Assembly (NCBI GenBank): GCA_030833265.1
Contig: JAURHO010000018.1
Span: 1-17,787 of the forward strand
DNA length: 17,787 nt
Direction of reading: 5' to 3'
DNA from: Crocinitomicaceae bacterium
GTDB lineage: Bacteria > Bacteroidota > Bacteroidia > Flavobacteriales_D > Crocinitomicaceae
A program made the position numbers and the translations under genes. This document shows positions 1 to 8,084 of the stretch, one piece after another. The first letter of the stretch is position 1, and each line of letters opens with the position of its first letter. The notes beneath the pieces were generated by a model. That model saw only the letters and a list, made by a program, of their open reading frames with translations. It did no database searches and was not told where the DNA came from.

Positions 1-1
1 T

Positions 2-1597
2 TACGGCAACGATTATTACATGATGGTCAAAGAAACGTTTACCGATGTGCGTTTTGTGGGCACCCCACCTAACTCTATCGGAAAGTTTGGTGGCGACACA
101 GACAACTGGGTTTGGCCTCGCCATACGGGTGATTTTTCTGTATTTAGAATTTATGCAGGAAAAGACAACAAGCCGGCAGCATTTTCTAAAGACAACCAAC
201 CCTACAAACCTCTGCATTATTTGCCAATTTCATTCAAGGACCGCAAAGAAGGAGACTTCACGATGGTATATGGTTTTCCGGGCACCACGGAACAGCACGT
301 GGTTTCTGAATACTTGAAATTTATCATTGATCAAGAGCGCCCAGCGCGCATCGAAATGCGCAATCATTCGCTAGCCGCCATCGATGCAGGCATGAAAGCT
401 GCTGACCTCACTCGTATCCAGTATTCAGCCAAACAAGCCAGTATTGCCAATGCCTGGAAAAAATGGATTGGGCAAGTAGAAGGCTTAAAAAACTTGAATG
501 CCTATCAAGTCAAGCTGGATTACGAAGCGCGTTATTTAGCCAAAGCGGCTACGCAGCCGGCTTGGGGTAAGTATGCCGAAGCACTCAATAAACTGAATGC
601 CATGATGGCGGAAGGCACCAAAACAGAATACAAGTATGCCATTGGTGTTGAATATTTTTCTGTGGGCCCTGAGTATTTCAAAATGGTTCGCGGCCTTGAA
701 GACTTAATTGCGAATTATGCAAAGTATGAAGCTAATAAAGAGTTGGCAGCTGTTATTGCTAAAATTCAAACGAGTGCCGATGGCTTTTTCAAAAATTATA
801 ATTCAGCAGTCGACCGTCAAATCTTTTTAGACCTTACCAAGCTTTACTTGCAGTACAGTGGACAACAATTAACGGGTAAAACGGTTGAGGAGCTCACTGA
901 AGAAATCTATACGAAATCTATTTTCACAGATGCTGAACGCTTGAAGGCCTTTTTAAACGGTTTTAGTGCAAAATCAATCAAAAAACTGCAAAAAGACGCT
1001 GGATTTGTTCATTTTTATCAGTTTTTCACGCCTTTTAGAAATGAAGTCGTGCCGGCCTACAAGAATTTCCAGATCGATGTCAATCAATGGATGCAAATCT
1101 ATGTCGAAGGTAAATACACCATGTTCCCTACAGACAAACACTGGCCAGATGCCAACTCGACGCTGCGCATTACCTACGGACAATTAGAGGGTTCGGCACC
1201 AACAGATGGCATGCGCTACACCGAGCACACCACCCTCGACGGCATTATTACTAAATACAACACGGGCAACCCAGATTTCGAGTTATTACCGCGCATGCTA
1301 GAATTGCACGCCGCTAAAAACTACGGCCCATATGCGCAGGGCGATGACCTTTGGGTTTGTTTTACAGGTTCAAATCATACGACCGGCGGCAATTCGGGTT
1401 CTCCTGTGCTCGATGAAAACGGCTACCTCATGGGGCTCAATTTTGACCGCAGTTGGGAAAGTACCATGAGCGATTATTTATTCGATCCGAACCGTTGCAG
1501 AAACATAGTGGTAGATATTCGCTATGTACTTTGGGTCATGGATATTTATTCAGGTGCCAAACACTTGGTCGATGAAATGACCTTAATGAAAGAATAA
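2..1597 (+). CDS. S46 family dipeptidyl-peptidase, DPP11-type (5' partial)
   Basis: This is the C-terminal 531 residues of a family S46 serine exopeptidase; the reading frame is open to the window edge, so the start and the catalytic His (near residue 85 in known members) lie outside. S46 enzymes are periplasmic or surface dipeptidyl-peptidases that release dipeptides from oligopeptide N-termini in asaccharolytic and marine Bacteroidota. The conserved WPRHTGDFS segment (about 113-139) carries the likely catalytic Asp (codon 131-133). GGNSGSPV (about 1385-1408) carries the nucleophile Ser (codon 1394-1396). Exactly 18 codons after this Ser is Arg (1448-1450, in FDRSWE). In Porphyromonas gingivalis DPP11 the residue at that spacing is Arg673, needed for Asp/Glu at P1, whereas DPP7 has Gly there. 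I therefore infer acidic P1 specificity. Full length in the family is about 700-720 residues. The family is sure; the DPP11 assignment is likely. Confidence 0.93.
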   Translation, partial: YGNDYYMMVKETFTDVRFVGTPPNSIGKFGGDTDNWVWPRHTGDFSVFRIYAGKDNKPAAFSKDNQPYKPLHYLPISFKDRKEGDFTMVYGFPGTTEQHVVSEYLKFIIDQERPARIEMRNHSLAAIDAGMKAADLTRIQYSAKQASIANAWKKWIGQVEGLKNLNAYQVKLDYEARYLAKAATQPAWGKYAEALNKLNAMMAEGTKTEYKYAIGVEYFSVGPEYFKMVRGLEDLIANYAKYEANKELAAVIAKIQTSADGFFKNYNSAVDRQIFLDLTKLYLQYSGQQLTGKTVEELTEEIYTKSIFTDAERLKAFLNGFSAKSIKKLQKDAGFVHFYQFFTPFRNEVVPAYKNFQIDVNQWMQIYVEGKYTMFPTDKHWPDANSTLRITYGQLEGSAPTDGMRYTEHTTLDGIITKYNTGNPDFELLPRMLELHAAKNYGPYAQGDDLWVCFTGSNHTTGGNSGSPVLDENGYLMGLNFDRSWESTMSDYLFDPNRCRNIVVDIRYVLWVMDIYSGAKHLVDEMTLMKE

Positions 1598-1600
1598 ATC

Positions 1601-1608
1601 TATATTTG
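1601..1608 (+). promoter_or_regulatory. Bacteroidota -7 box (TATATTTG) for the GT2 gene
   Basis: Exact match to TAnnTTTG, 33 nt before the ATG at 1642. A TTG at 1606 that would extend the reading frame lies inside this box, which argues for the ATG start. No clear -33 TTTG is visible. Confidence 0.5.
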
Positions 1609-1641
1609 CTTTTTATTTTGAACCCTATTGCCCTTCCTCGA

Positions 1642-3567
1642 ATGAAGAATTTCTTATTATTCCTGCTTTTCGGATTCACTTTCACCTTTTCCGGACTCGC
1701 CAACAAAGATCTAGCTATTCCTGTTTCTCAAAAAATCGAAGGATTTCTAGTCGATTATAAAACCAAAGCTGAGGTAGAAGAAGTAGAGGTTCAACTTACT
1801 TCTTTGGTAACAGGTAAAGTATATACCTCAGAAACTGACGAAAACGGAAAGTTTACCTTCAGAAATGTACCTATCGGGAAGTCAAAAATTAGTCTTATTG
1901 ACAGCGATTACCGTGCAACAACTTTAAAAGTATTTGAAACCAATGCCAAAGAGCACTTGGTGCACTATACTTTCAGCAAGACTCAGCCATTTACTGCGCA
2001 ATTAAAGGTTTCTTGGTTATTCAATTGGGGTGATCGCGAAATGACGGTTAACGGAAAGAAAATTATTAAAGAACATTATTGGTCTCACATGACTGCCCGT
2101 ATCATTTTAATTATTTACGGCTTGTGCTTGGTCTTGATTTTCTTTTACAGCGTCATTCAATTGAGTTTAGCTATTGCTTATGTGCGCAACAGAAAGAAGC
2201 AACAAGCCCGCGTTACACCGCCTTTTGATTTGGCAAATGCACCCAAAGTAACGGTTCAATTGCCGATGTTCAACGAAATGTATGTAGCAGAGCGCATCAT
2301 TGAAACTTGTGCTGAAATTGACTACCCACGCGATAAATTTCAAATTCAGGTCCTCGATGACTCCACTGACGAAACCAAAGACATTATTGCAAAAAAATGT
2401 GCTGAGGTTGCGGCCAGAGGTATTAATATTCAGCATGTACACCGCGTTGACCGAACTGGTTATAAAGCGGGAGCCCTCGATGCTGCCATGGATAAAGTAG
2501 AGGGCGAGTTCATTGCCATCTTTGATGCCGATTTTGTTCCGAGCAAAGACTTTTTATTGCGCACCATTCCTTATTTCACAGAAAATATTGGTGTGGTTCA
2601 AACGCGTTGGGGTCACCTCAACAAAGATTATTCTTTACTTACCGAACTTCAAGCCTTTGGACTCAACGGACACTTTGCTATTGAGCAAGGAGGGCGTAAT
2701 GCCAGTGGTCACTACATCAATTTCAATGGAACTGCCGGTGTTTGGCGCCGTGCTACCATTGATGACGCTGGCGGTTGGGAACACGATACCATTACTGAAG
2801 ACCTCGACTTAAGTTACCGCGCCCAGATGAAAGGCTGGCAATTTGTTTACCTCGAAGAAGTAGAGTCTCCGGCTGAATTACCGATCACGATGTCTGCACT
2901 CAAGAGTCAGCAACACCGTTGGATGAAAGGTGGCGCCGAAGTTTTCATCAAAATGTGGAAGCGTTTGGCAACTACCAGAGGTTTGAAATTTTCAGATCGT
3001 GTGCATGGTTTGGCGCATTTGTTCAACTCAAGTGTATTTTTCTTTATCCTGATTTTGTCTTTATTGAGCTTGGCTGTGTTGCACATCAAAGATTCTTTCT
3101 CTGACCTCAATATTTACATCAAGTACGGCATGTACTTCTTCTCGAGTACCATTTTCTTGGGCTTCTATTACTGGAATTCATTCCGCGACAAGAAAGGCAA
3201 CTTCTTTGGAGATCTCATTCGCTTTTTAGCGCGTTTTGTCCAATTCTTGACCGTTTCTATGGCTTTAGGGCTCAGCAATGCGGTAGCGGTTATCGAAGGT
3301 TACTTAGGGATCAAGAGTTCGTTTGTACGCACTCCTAAGTTTAATGTGGCCAAAAAGGATGAATTCAAAGGAAATAAGTATGACAAAAAGAGCTTGTCAA
3401 TCATTAATATTTTGGAAGGCATCTTTATGGTAACTTTTGGCTTTACGGCCGTGAACCGTGCAATTTACGGCGATTTAGGAATGGTACCCTTCCATTTGAT
3501 GTTGGCAATAGGTTATGGGATTATTTTCTTTAATACGCTCAAAGAAAACCGCGCGCCACAGGCCTAA
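1642..3567 (+). CDS. Processive GT2 glycosyltransferase (cellulose-synthase-like) with exported CarboxypepD-regulatory-like N-terminal domain
   Basis: A 641-residue membrane glycosyltransferase predicted to polymerise or extend a beta-linked glycan at the inner membrane; donor and product are unknown. Order of parts: signal-peptide-like hydrophobic segment (1-20); a beta-rich domain (about 30-120) resembling carboxypeptidase regulatory-like/CNA-B repeats, with the typical TDENGKFTFRNVPIGK run; a transmembrane segment (about 152-180); then a GT-A domain with DDS (239-241), DAD (295-297), TED (385-387) and QQHRW (423-427), the full D,D,D,Q(Q/R)xRW set of processive GT2 enzymes. Four or so membrane segments follow (about 460-635). 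Most bacterial relatives start at the first transmembrane helix, so the exported domain of about 130 residues is an extra. The ATG at 1642 is chosen over a TTG at 1606 because of the signal peptide and promoter box. The stop abuts the stop of the convergent DUF4783 gene. Confidence 0.9.
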   Translation: MKNFLLFLLFGFTFTFSGLANKDLAIPVSQKIEGFLVDYKTKAEVEEVEVQLTSLVTGKVYTSETDENGKFTFRNVPIGKSKISLIDSDYRATTLKVFETNAKEHLVHYTFSKTQPFTAQLKVSWLFNWGDREMTVNGKKIIKEHYWSHMTARIILIIYGLCLVLIFFYSVIQLSLAIAYVRNRKKQQARVTPPFDLANAPKVTVQLPMFNEMYVAERIIETCAEIDYPRDKFQIQVLDDSTDETKDIIAKKCAEVAARGINIQHVHRVDRTGYKAGALDAAMDKVEGEFIAIFDADFVPSKDFLLRTIPYFTENIGVVQTRWGHLNKDYSLLTELQAFGLNGHFAIEQGGRNASGHYINFNGTAGVWRRATIDDAGGWEHDTITEDLDLSYRAQMKGWQFVYLEEVESPAELPITMSALKSQQHRWMKGGAEVFIKMWKRLATTRGLKFSDRVHGLAHLFNSSVFFFILILSLLSLAVLHIKDSFSDLNIYIKYGMYFFSSTIFLGFYYWNSFRDKKGNFFGDLIRFLARFVQFLTVSMALGLSNAVAVIEGYLGIKSSFVRTPKFNVAKKDEFKGNKYDKKSLSIINILEGIFMVTFGFTAVNRAIYGDLGMVPFHLMLAIGYGIIFFNTLKENRAPQA

Positions 3568-3954
3568 TTATTCTTTAACGATACTGAGGCTTTCAAGCCT
3601 AGGCTCGTACTTTCCACTTCTAAATTGAAAGGTGCTTCTGAAGCTATTACCCTTGCAGATATAAGAACCAATTGTGGTTCCGTTGCCATCTATGGACTTA
3701 CTGCTTTTGTATCGAAACACAAATGTACCTTTCGGGTATTTTTGAAAAAAGCTAGTTAAAATCATTTCAGCTTGGGCTAAAGGAAAAGCGCCTTCTGTAC
3801 CAGGGAGCTGCAGTACAATTTTATCTTTACCTAAACTAATGATAGAATGCGAGTCGTTGGATTCCATCCCTTTCTGAATGACAGTGTAAGGGATATCACT
3901 ACTGAGGCCAATAGCAATAAGTAATCCGGCGAATAAATTGTAAATTGCATTCAT
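3568..3954 (-). CDS. DUF4783 family protein (NTF2-like, exported)
   Basis: A 128-residue protein with a short hydrophobic N-terminus (about 5-19, NLFAGLLIAIGLSS) that looks like a signal peptide. The body, with KIVLQLPGTEGAFPLAQAEMIL and then a FFQKYPKGTFVF segment, matches my knowledge of DUF4783, a small Bacteroidota family with an NTF2/SnoaL-like fold: in relatives the 'elpGkeGvyskaqAe.il' motif is the family hallmark. The C-terminus (about 90-128) is the expected beta-hairpin pair ending in LSIVKE. The biochemical function is unknown; the NTF2-like fold can bind small ligands, but no catalytic pair is evident. It is divergent from cysS with a 62-bp shared upstream region and convergent with the GT2 gene with no intergenic base. 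The -7 box ends 4 nt before the ATG. Confidence 0.78.
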   Translation of the reverse strand: MNAIYNLFAGLLIAIGLSSDIPYTVIQKGMESNDSHSIISLGKDKIVLQLPGTEGAFPLAQAEMILTSFFQKYPKGTFVFRYKSSKSIDGNGTTIGSYICKGNSFRSTFQFRSGKYEPRLESLSIVKE

Positions 3955-3958
3955 GCCA

Positions 3959-3966
3959 CAAACTTA
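3959..3966 (-). promoter_or_regulatory. -7 box (TAAGTTTG) for the DUF4783 gene
   Basis: Exact TAnnTTTG on the minus strand, ending 4 nt before the ATG at 3954. A TTTG lies 15 nt upstream (3982-3985, minus), shorter than the usual -33 spacing. The expected transcription start falls at or next to the start codon, so the mRNA may be leaderless. Confidence 0.5.
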
Positions 3967-3991
3967 ACAAAAATGATGCCGCAAATTTCTC

Positions 3992-3999
3992 TAAATTTG
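3992..3999 (+). promoter_or_regulatory. -7 box (TAAATTTG) for cysS
   Basis: Exact TAnnTTTG, 17 nt before the cysS ATG at 4017. It lies inside the upstream reading-frame extension of cysS, which argues against the earlier in-frame ATG at 3945. Confidence 0.55.
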
Positions 4000-4016
4000 T
4001 AGCAATTACAAGCCAA

Positions 4017-5483
4017 ATGAAAGCACAGCAAGACCAACTCGTCATATACAATAGCCTGAAAGGCGAAAAAGAAGTGTTCAAGCCTCTCGTAGAGGGTCAT
4101 ATTGGCATGTATGTTTGTGGCCCAACCTTGTACAGCGAGCCTCATATGGGCAATATGCGCACCTTCATCAATTTTGACCTCATTTACCGTTACCTATTGC
4201 ATTTGGGTTTTTCTGTGAAGTACGTCCGCAATATTACCGACGCAGGCCACATCACCAATTCTGCGGGTCAAGAAGTGGACAGCATCGGCGAAGCTGCGAA
4301 AGCCGCACAAATGCAATCATTAGAGATCGTCTATAAATATGCCGTTAAGTTTCAAGAATTACAGCGCATTTATAATTTGCTTCCCCCAAGTATTGAACCA
4401 ACTGCAACTCAACACATTCAAGAACAAATTGAAATCATTGAGCAAATTTTGGCAAACGGCTATGCCTATGAAGTCAATGGCTCGGTGTATTTTGACACGC
4501 GTCGTTATATGCAAGATTACCATTACGGGATCTTGAGCGGCAGAAAGGTAGACGAACTTGAAAACGAGACGCGTGCCTTGAATGCCCAAGACGAAAAACG
4601 CTTCTTTGCCGATTTCGCATTATGGAAACGCGCAAACCCCAACGACATGCAAATTTGGCGTTCGCCTTGGGGCAACGGAAATCCAGGATGGCACATTGAG
4701 TGTACAGCTATGAGTACTAAATATTTAGGAAAGCAGTTCGACATTCATGGCGGTGGCATGGACCTCAAGTTTCCGCATCACGAAGATGAAATTGCGCAAA
4801 GCTGCGGTTCTTTTGGTTGCAACCCTGCACGTTACTGGATGCATGCCAACATGCTCAATGTCAATGGTCAAAAGATGTCAAAGTCTTTTGGTAATTACTT
4901 TTTACCTAAGCAAATCCTAGAGGGTACCACAGGGCTCTTCGAAAAATCATATTCAGCCAATGTGGTGCGCTTCTTCATGATGCAAGCACACTACCGCAGC
5001 AACCTAGATTTTACGCAAGAAGCCTTAAATGCGGCCGAAAAAGGCTTGTCAAAACTAACAGATGCGCTTGCAACCCTTACGCGCTTACAAGGCGCTGAAA
5101 AGTCTTCCTTTGATGTGGAGGCATTAGTTGCATCGTTCTACAAAGCCATGAACGACGACTTCAATGCGCCAATACTCGTTGCCAATCTTTTTGAAGCTAC
5201 ACGCCTCATCAATTTGGTAAACGATGGCAAAGAACAAATATCAGTGGCAGATCTTGTTTTGCTCAAGGAGAAAATGTCGGCCTTTGTTTTTGATGTTTTA
5301 GGCCTACAACAAGAAAACAGCAATTCAGAATCACGCTTGGCACCTGTTATGGACCTTGTGCTCGATTTGCGTCAGCAGGCCAGAACCAATAAAGACTGGA
5401 CTACCTCAGATCAAATTAGAGATGGTTTGGCCAAAGCCGGAATTGTCGTGAAGGATGGCAAAGAAGGTACAACCTGGAGCTAA
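4017..5483 (+). CDS. cysS: Cysteine--tRNA ligase
   Basis: A 488-residue class I aminoacyl-tRNA synthetase that charges tRNA-Cys with cysteine in the cytoplasm. CGPTLYSEPHMGN (34-46) contains the first zinc Cys (C34) and the HIGH-type motif in the form HMGN (43-46). The other zinc ligands are visible as C229 (HIECTAMS), H254 and E258 (FPHHEDEIAQ). KMSKS is at 286-290. The C-terminal DALR-type helical domain and the last segment with WTTSDQIRDGLAKAGI are intact, and length is normal for the bacterial enzyme. The frame is open back to an ATG at 3945, but homologues begin near MKAQQDQLVIYNSL, and the extension would overlap the promoters of both divergent genes, so 4017 is chosen. The gene is convergent with the DUF3050 gene with 12 bp between stops. 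Confidence 0.98.
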   Translation: MKAQQDQLVIYNSLKGEKEVFKPLVEGHIGMYVCGPTLYSEPHMGNMRTFINFDLIYRYLLHLGFSVKYVRNITDAGHITNSAGQEVDSIGEAAKAAQMQSLEIVYKYAVKFQELQRIYNLLPPSIEPTATQHIQEQIEIIEQILANGYAYEVNGSVYFDTRRYMQDYHYGILSGRKVDELENETRALNAQDEKRFFADFALWKRANPNDMQIWRSPWGNGNPGWHIECTAMSTKYLGKQFDIHGGGMDLKFPHHEDEIAQSCGSFGCNPARYWMHANMLNVNGQKMSKSFGNYFLPKQILEGTTGLFEKSYSANVVRFFMMQAHYRSNLDFTQEALNAAEKGLSKLTDALATLTRLQGAEKSSFDVEALVASFYKAMNDDFNAPILVANLFEATRLINLVNDGKEQISVADLVLLKEKMSAFVFDVLGLQQENSNSESRLAPVMDLVLDLRQQARTNKDWTTSDQIRDGLAKAGIVVKDGKEGTTWS

Positions 5484-5495
5484 ACGCAGGGGTGT

Positions 5496-6275
5496 CTAAT
5501 TTTTCGATTGTTGGATATTGGCTTCAATGCCATTCCATAGCTGAAAACGTTTTTCTAACGCTAATATGGAAACGGCTTGTGCTTCTTGCCACTTAGTAGC
5601 GTCTGTTCCACAGATTTCTTCCATCATTTTCAATGAAATTGGCCCGTGGTCGTCGCCGTCTACTTCAATATGGCGCTCAAGGTAATAAAGCAGTTTGTCA
5701 ATGTTGCTTTGCCCTTGCCCTTGCATTTCGCGCAAGATTTCTATAAACATATCTGGGATGAGGTCTTCGCGGCCAAATGTAAACAGGGCCGCAATTTTAT
5801 GGAGTTGCCCTGAATGAATGACATCAAAAGTGAAGCGCACGAATTCGCGGGTTTCTTCATTGATTTCTAATTGGTAAAGCGCTTCATCGAGTGTTTTTCC
5901 GTAAGAAAGCCATTCTGTGAGCTGGTGTATTGGCATGGTATCAGCGCCAATTTGCTGCATGGCTTCGAGGTACATTTCGAAATGACTCATGACCTTACCA
6001 TCTTTATCTTGATCGGATTCTTCGCCGAGAACAATTTCATTGATAAAACGACGCGTAGTTGGCGAACCTTTTGGTGACCAAGGCACTTCTACACACGTAA
6101 GTTCTCGCTGCAATGCTTTGAGGAGGCTCATGAAATCCCAGACGGCAAAGATGTGTTGTTCCATGAAGCGTTGAAAATCTTCAATGCGCTCGATTTGGGC
6201 ATACATTGAATGCGCTAAAAGACGTTCTCTTGCCGGTTGAATTGCCGCTTGCAGTTGTTCAGTGTGTGTGCTCAT
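5496..6275 (-). CDS. DUF3050 family protein (heme-oxygenase-like all-helical fold)
   Basis: A 259-residue, all-helical cytosolic protein without signal peptide. The segments FMEQHIFAVWDFMSLLKALQ (37-56), RRFINEIVLGEESD (75-88), SHFEMY (97-102) and ERHIEVDGDDHGP (200-212) are the hallmark stretches of DUF3050, a family placed in the heme-oxygenase-like/TenA fold group. Conserved acidic and His residues (E39, H41, E80/E85, H98, E170, H202, D206, H210) recall the metal-ligand pattern of heme-oxygenase-like diiron oxidases, but the spacing is not identical, so an iron site is inference only. It follows aspS on the same strand after 25 bp and may be co-transcribed; a near-match to the -7 box (TTTATTTG, 6286-6293 minus) also allows its own promoter. 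Substrate and pathway are unknown. Confidence 0.85.
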   Translation of the reverse strand: MSTHTEQLQAAIQPARERLLAHSMYAQIERIEDFQRFMEQHIFAVWDFMSLLKALQRELTCVEVPWSPKGSPTTRRFINEIVLGEESDQDKDGKVMSHFEMYLEAMQQIGADTMPIHQLTEWLSYGKTLDEALYQLEINEETREFVRFTFDVIHSGQLHKIAALFTFGREDLIPDMFIEILREMQGQGQSNIDKLLYYLERHIEVDGDDHGPISLKMMEEICGTDATKWQEAQAVSILALEKRFQLWNGIEANIQQSKN

Positions 6276-6300
6276 GACTTCAGAACAAATAAAAAATCAA

Positions 6301-8046
6301 TTAGTTGAGCTTGATGCCAAGTTCTTTTAATTGTGCGTCATTCAAGGGTGATGGCGCATCAATCATGGTGTCGCGGCCCGAATTATTTTTAGGGAAAGCA
6401 ATGTAGTCACGGATAGATTCTGAGCCTCCCATGGTTGCCACCAAACGATCGAGACCAAAGGCCAAACCACCGTGCGGAGGCGCACCATATTCAAATGCCG
6501 ACATCAAGAAGCCAAATTGGGCTTGCGCCTCTTCTTTGGTAAACCCAAGAAGGTCAAACATGCGTGATTGCAGGTCGCGGTCATGGATACGAATAGATCC
6601 ACCACCAAGCTCAACGCCGTTCATGGCGAGGTCATAGGCGTTGGCACGCACCTTTCCAGGATCGGTGTCAATGAGGTGCATGTCTTCTGGTTTAGGAGAA
6701 GTGAAAGGGTGGTGCATGGCATGGTAACGACCACTTTCTTCGTCCCACTCAAGTAATGGAAAATCAAGGACCCAAAGCGGCTTGAATTCATTAGGGTTGC
6801 GCAAACCGAGTTCTGTACCTAAATGCAAGCGCAACTCATTGAGTTGTTTGCGAGTTTTGGCGAGGTCTCCAGAAAGCAAAAGCAAAAGATCTCCTGGCTT
6901 GGCACCTGCGCGGTTGGCCATTGCTTTGAGGTCTTCTTCAGTGTAAAATTTATCAACGCTTGATTTAAAGCTGCCGTCTGTGTTGCACTTGATGTAAACC
7001 AAGCCTTTGGCGCCAATTTGCGGACGTTTTACCCATTCTGTGAGTTCGTCGAGTTGTTTGCGTGTATATTCAGAACAGCCTTCAACATTGATGGCTAAAA
7101 CGGCCTCAGCACTATTAAAGACGACGAAATCTTTGCTTTGTGCAAGTTGAGTAAGATCTACAAACTCCATCCCAAAGCGGATATCTGGTTTGTCAGAGCC
7201 ATAGCGCTCCATGGCTTCTGCGTAGGTCATGCGTGGGAAAGCACCTTCAAACTTGACACCGCGAACGTTTTCAAAAAGGTGCTTGATGAGCCCTTCAAAC
7301 ATATTGAGGATGTCGTTTTGTTCAACAAAGGCCATCTCGCAGTCGATTTGTGTAAACTCAGGCTGACGGTCTGCACGCAGGTCTTCGTCGCGGAAGCACT
7401 TGACAATTTGGTAATAGCGGTCAAAGCCACTCACCATAAGCAACTGCTTAAAAGTTTGTGGTGATTGCGGCAATGCATAAAACTGACCTTCGTTCATGCG
7501 GCTTGGCACTACGAAGTCACGCGCTCCTTCTGGCGTAGACTTGATAAGAACCGGAGTTTCGACATCTAAAAAGTCTTTGGAGTCGAGGTATTTGCGGGTT
7601 TCAAGTGCAACTTGATTGCGCAAACGCAATTTTTGCTGAACAGGCCCCCTTCTGAGGTCGAGGTAGCGGTATTGCATGCGCAGTTCGTCGCCGCCGTCTG
7701 TTTCATCTTCGATGGTAAATGGCGGAAGTTTAGCCGCATTGAGTACGGTTAGTTTGCCGACAAGAATTTCGACCTCACCTGTTGGCATATTTTTATTCTT
7801 GCTGCTGCGCTCAATGACTTGCCCTTCAATTTGGATCACGAATTCACGGCCCAATTTTCTGGCTTGTTCACACAAAGCTGCGTTGGATTCCATATTGAAA
7901 GCCAATTGGGTGAGACCATAGCGGTCACGGAGGTCCAGGAAAGTCATGCCACCGAGGTCTCGGGAGCGCTGAACCCAGCCAGCTAAAGTTACGTTGGTTC
8001 CGACATGTTCTATTCTGAGTTCTCCGCAGGTGTGTGAGCGATACAT
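6301..8046 (-). CDS. aspS: Aspartate--tRNA ligase (bacterial type)
   Basis: A 581-residue class IIb synthetase that charges tRNA-Asp. Order: N-terminal OB-fold anticodon-binding domain (1 to about 105), catalytic core with the motif 2 region (FRDEDLRADRQPEFTQ, near 218-233), bacterial GAD insertion domain (about 280-410), and motif 3 (GLAFGLDRL, near 527-535). Length is normal for the bacterial type. Residue 31 is Leu (RSRDLGG). In bacterial AspRS, Leu at this place goes with discriminating enzymes and His with non-discriminating ones that also make Asp-tRNA-Asn, so I infer a discriminating enzyme; this rests on a single position. The start is fixed by the canonical MYRSHTCGELR N-terminus and a -7 box 19 nt upstream. 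It is followed after 25 bp by the DUF3050 gene. Confidence 0.98.
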   Translation of the reverse strand: MYRSHTCGELRIEHVGTNVTLAGWVQRSRDLGGMTFLDLRDRYGLTQLAFNMESNAALCEQARKLGREFVIQIEGQVIERSSKNKNMPTGEVEILVGKLTVLNAAKLPPFTIEDETDGGDELRMQYRYLDLRRGPVQQKLRLRNQVALETRKYLDSKDFLDVETPVLIKSTPEGARDFVVPSRMNEGQFYALPQSPQTFKQLLMVSGFDRYYQIVKCFRDEDLRADRQPEFTQIDCEMAFVEQNDILNMFEGLIKHLFENVRGVKFEGAFPRMTYAEAMERYGSDKPDIRFGMEFVDLTQLAQSKDFVVFNSAEAVLAINVEGCSEYTRKQLDELTEWVKRPQIGAKGLVYIKCNTDGSFKSSVDKFYTEEDLKAMANRAGAKPGDLLLLLSGDLAKTRKQLNELRLHLGTELGLRNPNEFKPLWVLDFPLLEWDEESGRYHAMHHPFTSPKPEDMHLIDTDPGKVRANAYDLAMNGVELGGGSIRIHDRDLQSRMFDLLGFTKEEAQAQFGFLMSAFEYGAPPHGGLAFGLDRLVATMGGSESIRDYIAFPKNNSGRDTMIDAPSPLNDAQLKELGIKLN

Positions 8047-8065
8047 AGCTTTGTTTTTGAAGCAA

Positions 8066-8073
8066 CAAAGGTA
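8066..8073 (-). promoter_or_regulatory. -7 box (TACCTTTG) for aspS
   Basis: Exact TAnnTTTG on the minus strand, 19 nt before the aspS ATG at 8046, in the 38-bp gap after the di-heme peroxidase gene. It suggests aspS is transcribed separately from the upstream methyltransferase-mbnP-mbnH operon. Confidence 0.5.
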
Positions 8074-8084
8074 AACAATCTAGT

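Noticed and set aside
3945..4016. Longer cysS starting at ATG 3945
   Set aside because: The extra 24 residues do not resemble CysRS N-termini and would cover both the cysS and DUF4783 promoter boxes.
5484..5495. Intrinsic terminator between cysS and DUF3050
   Set aside because: The 12-bp gap and nearby bases offer only a weak hairpin and no fitting T-run.
7138..7464. A 108-codon plus-strand open frame inside aspS
   Set aside because: It lies fully within a highly conserved aspS gene on the other strand and has no recognisable domain or start context.
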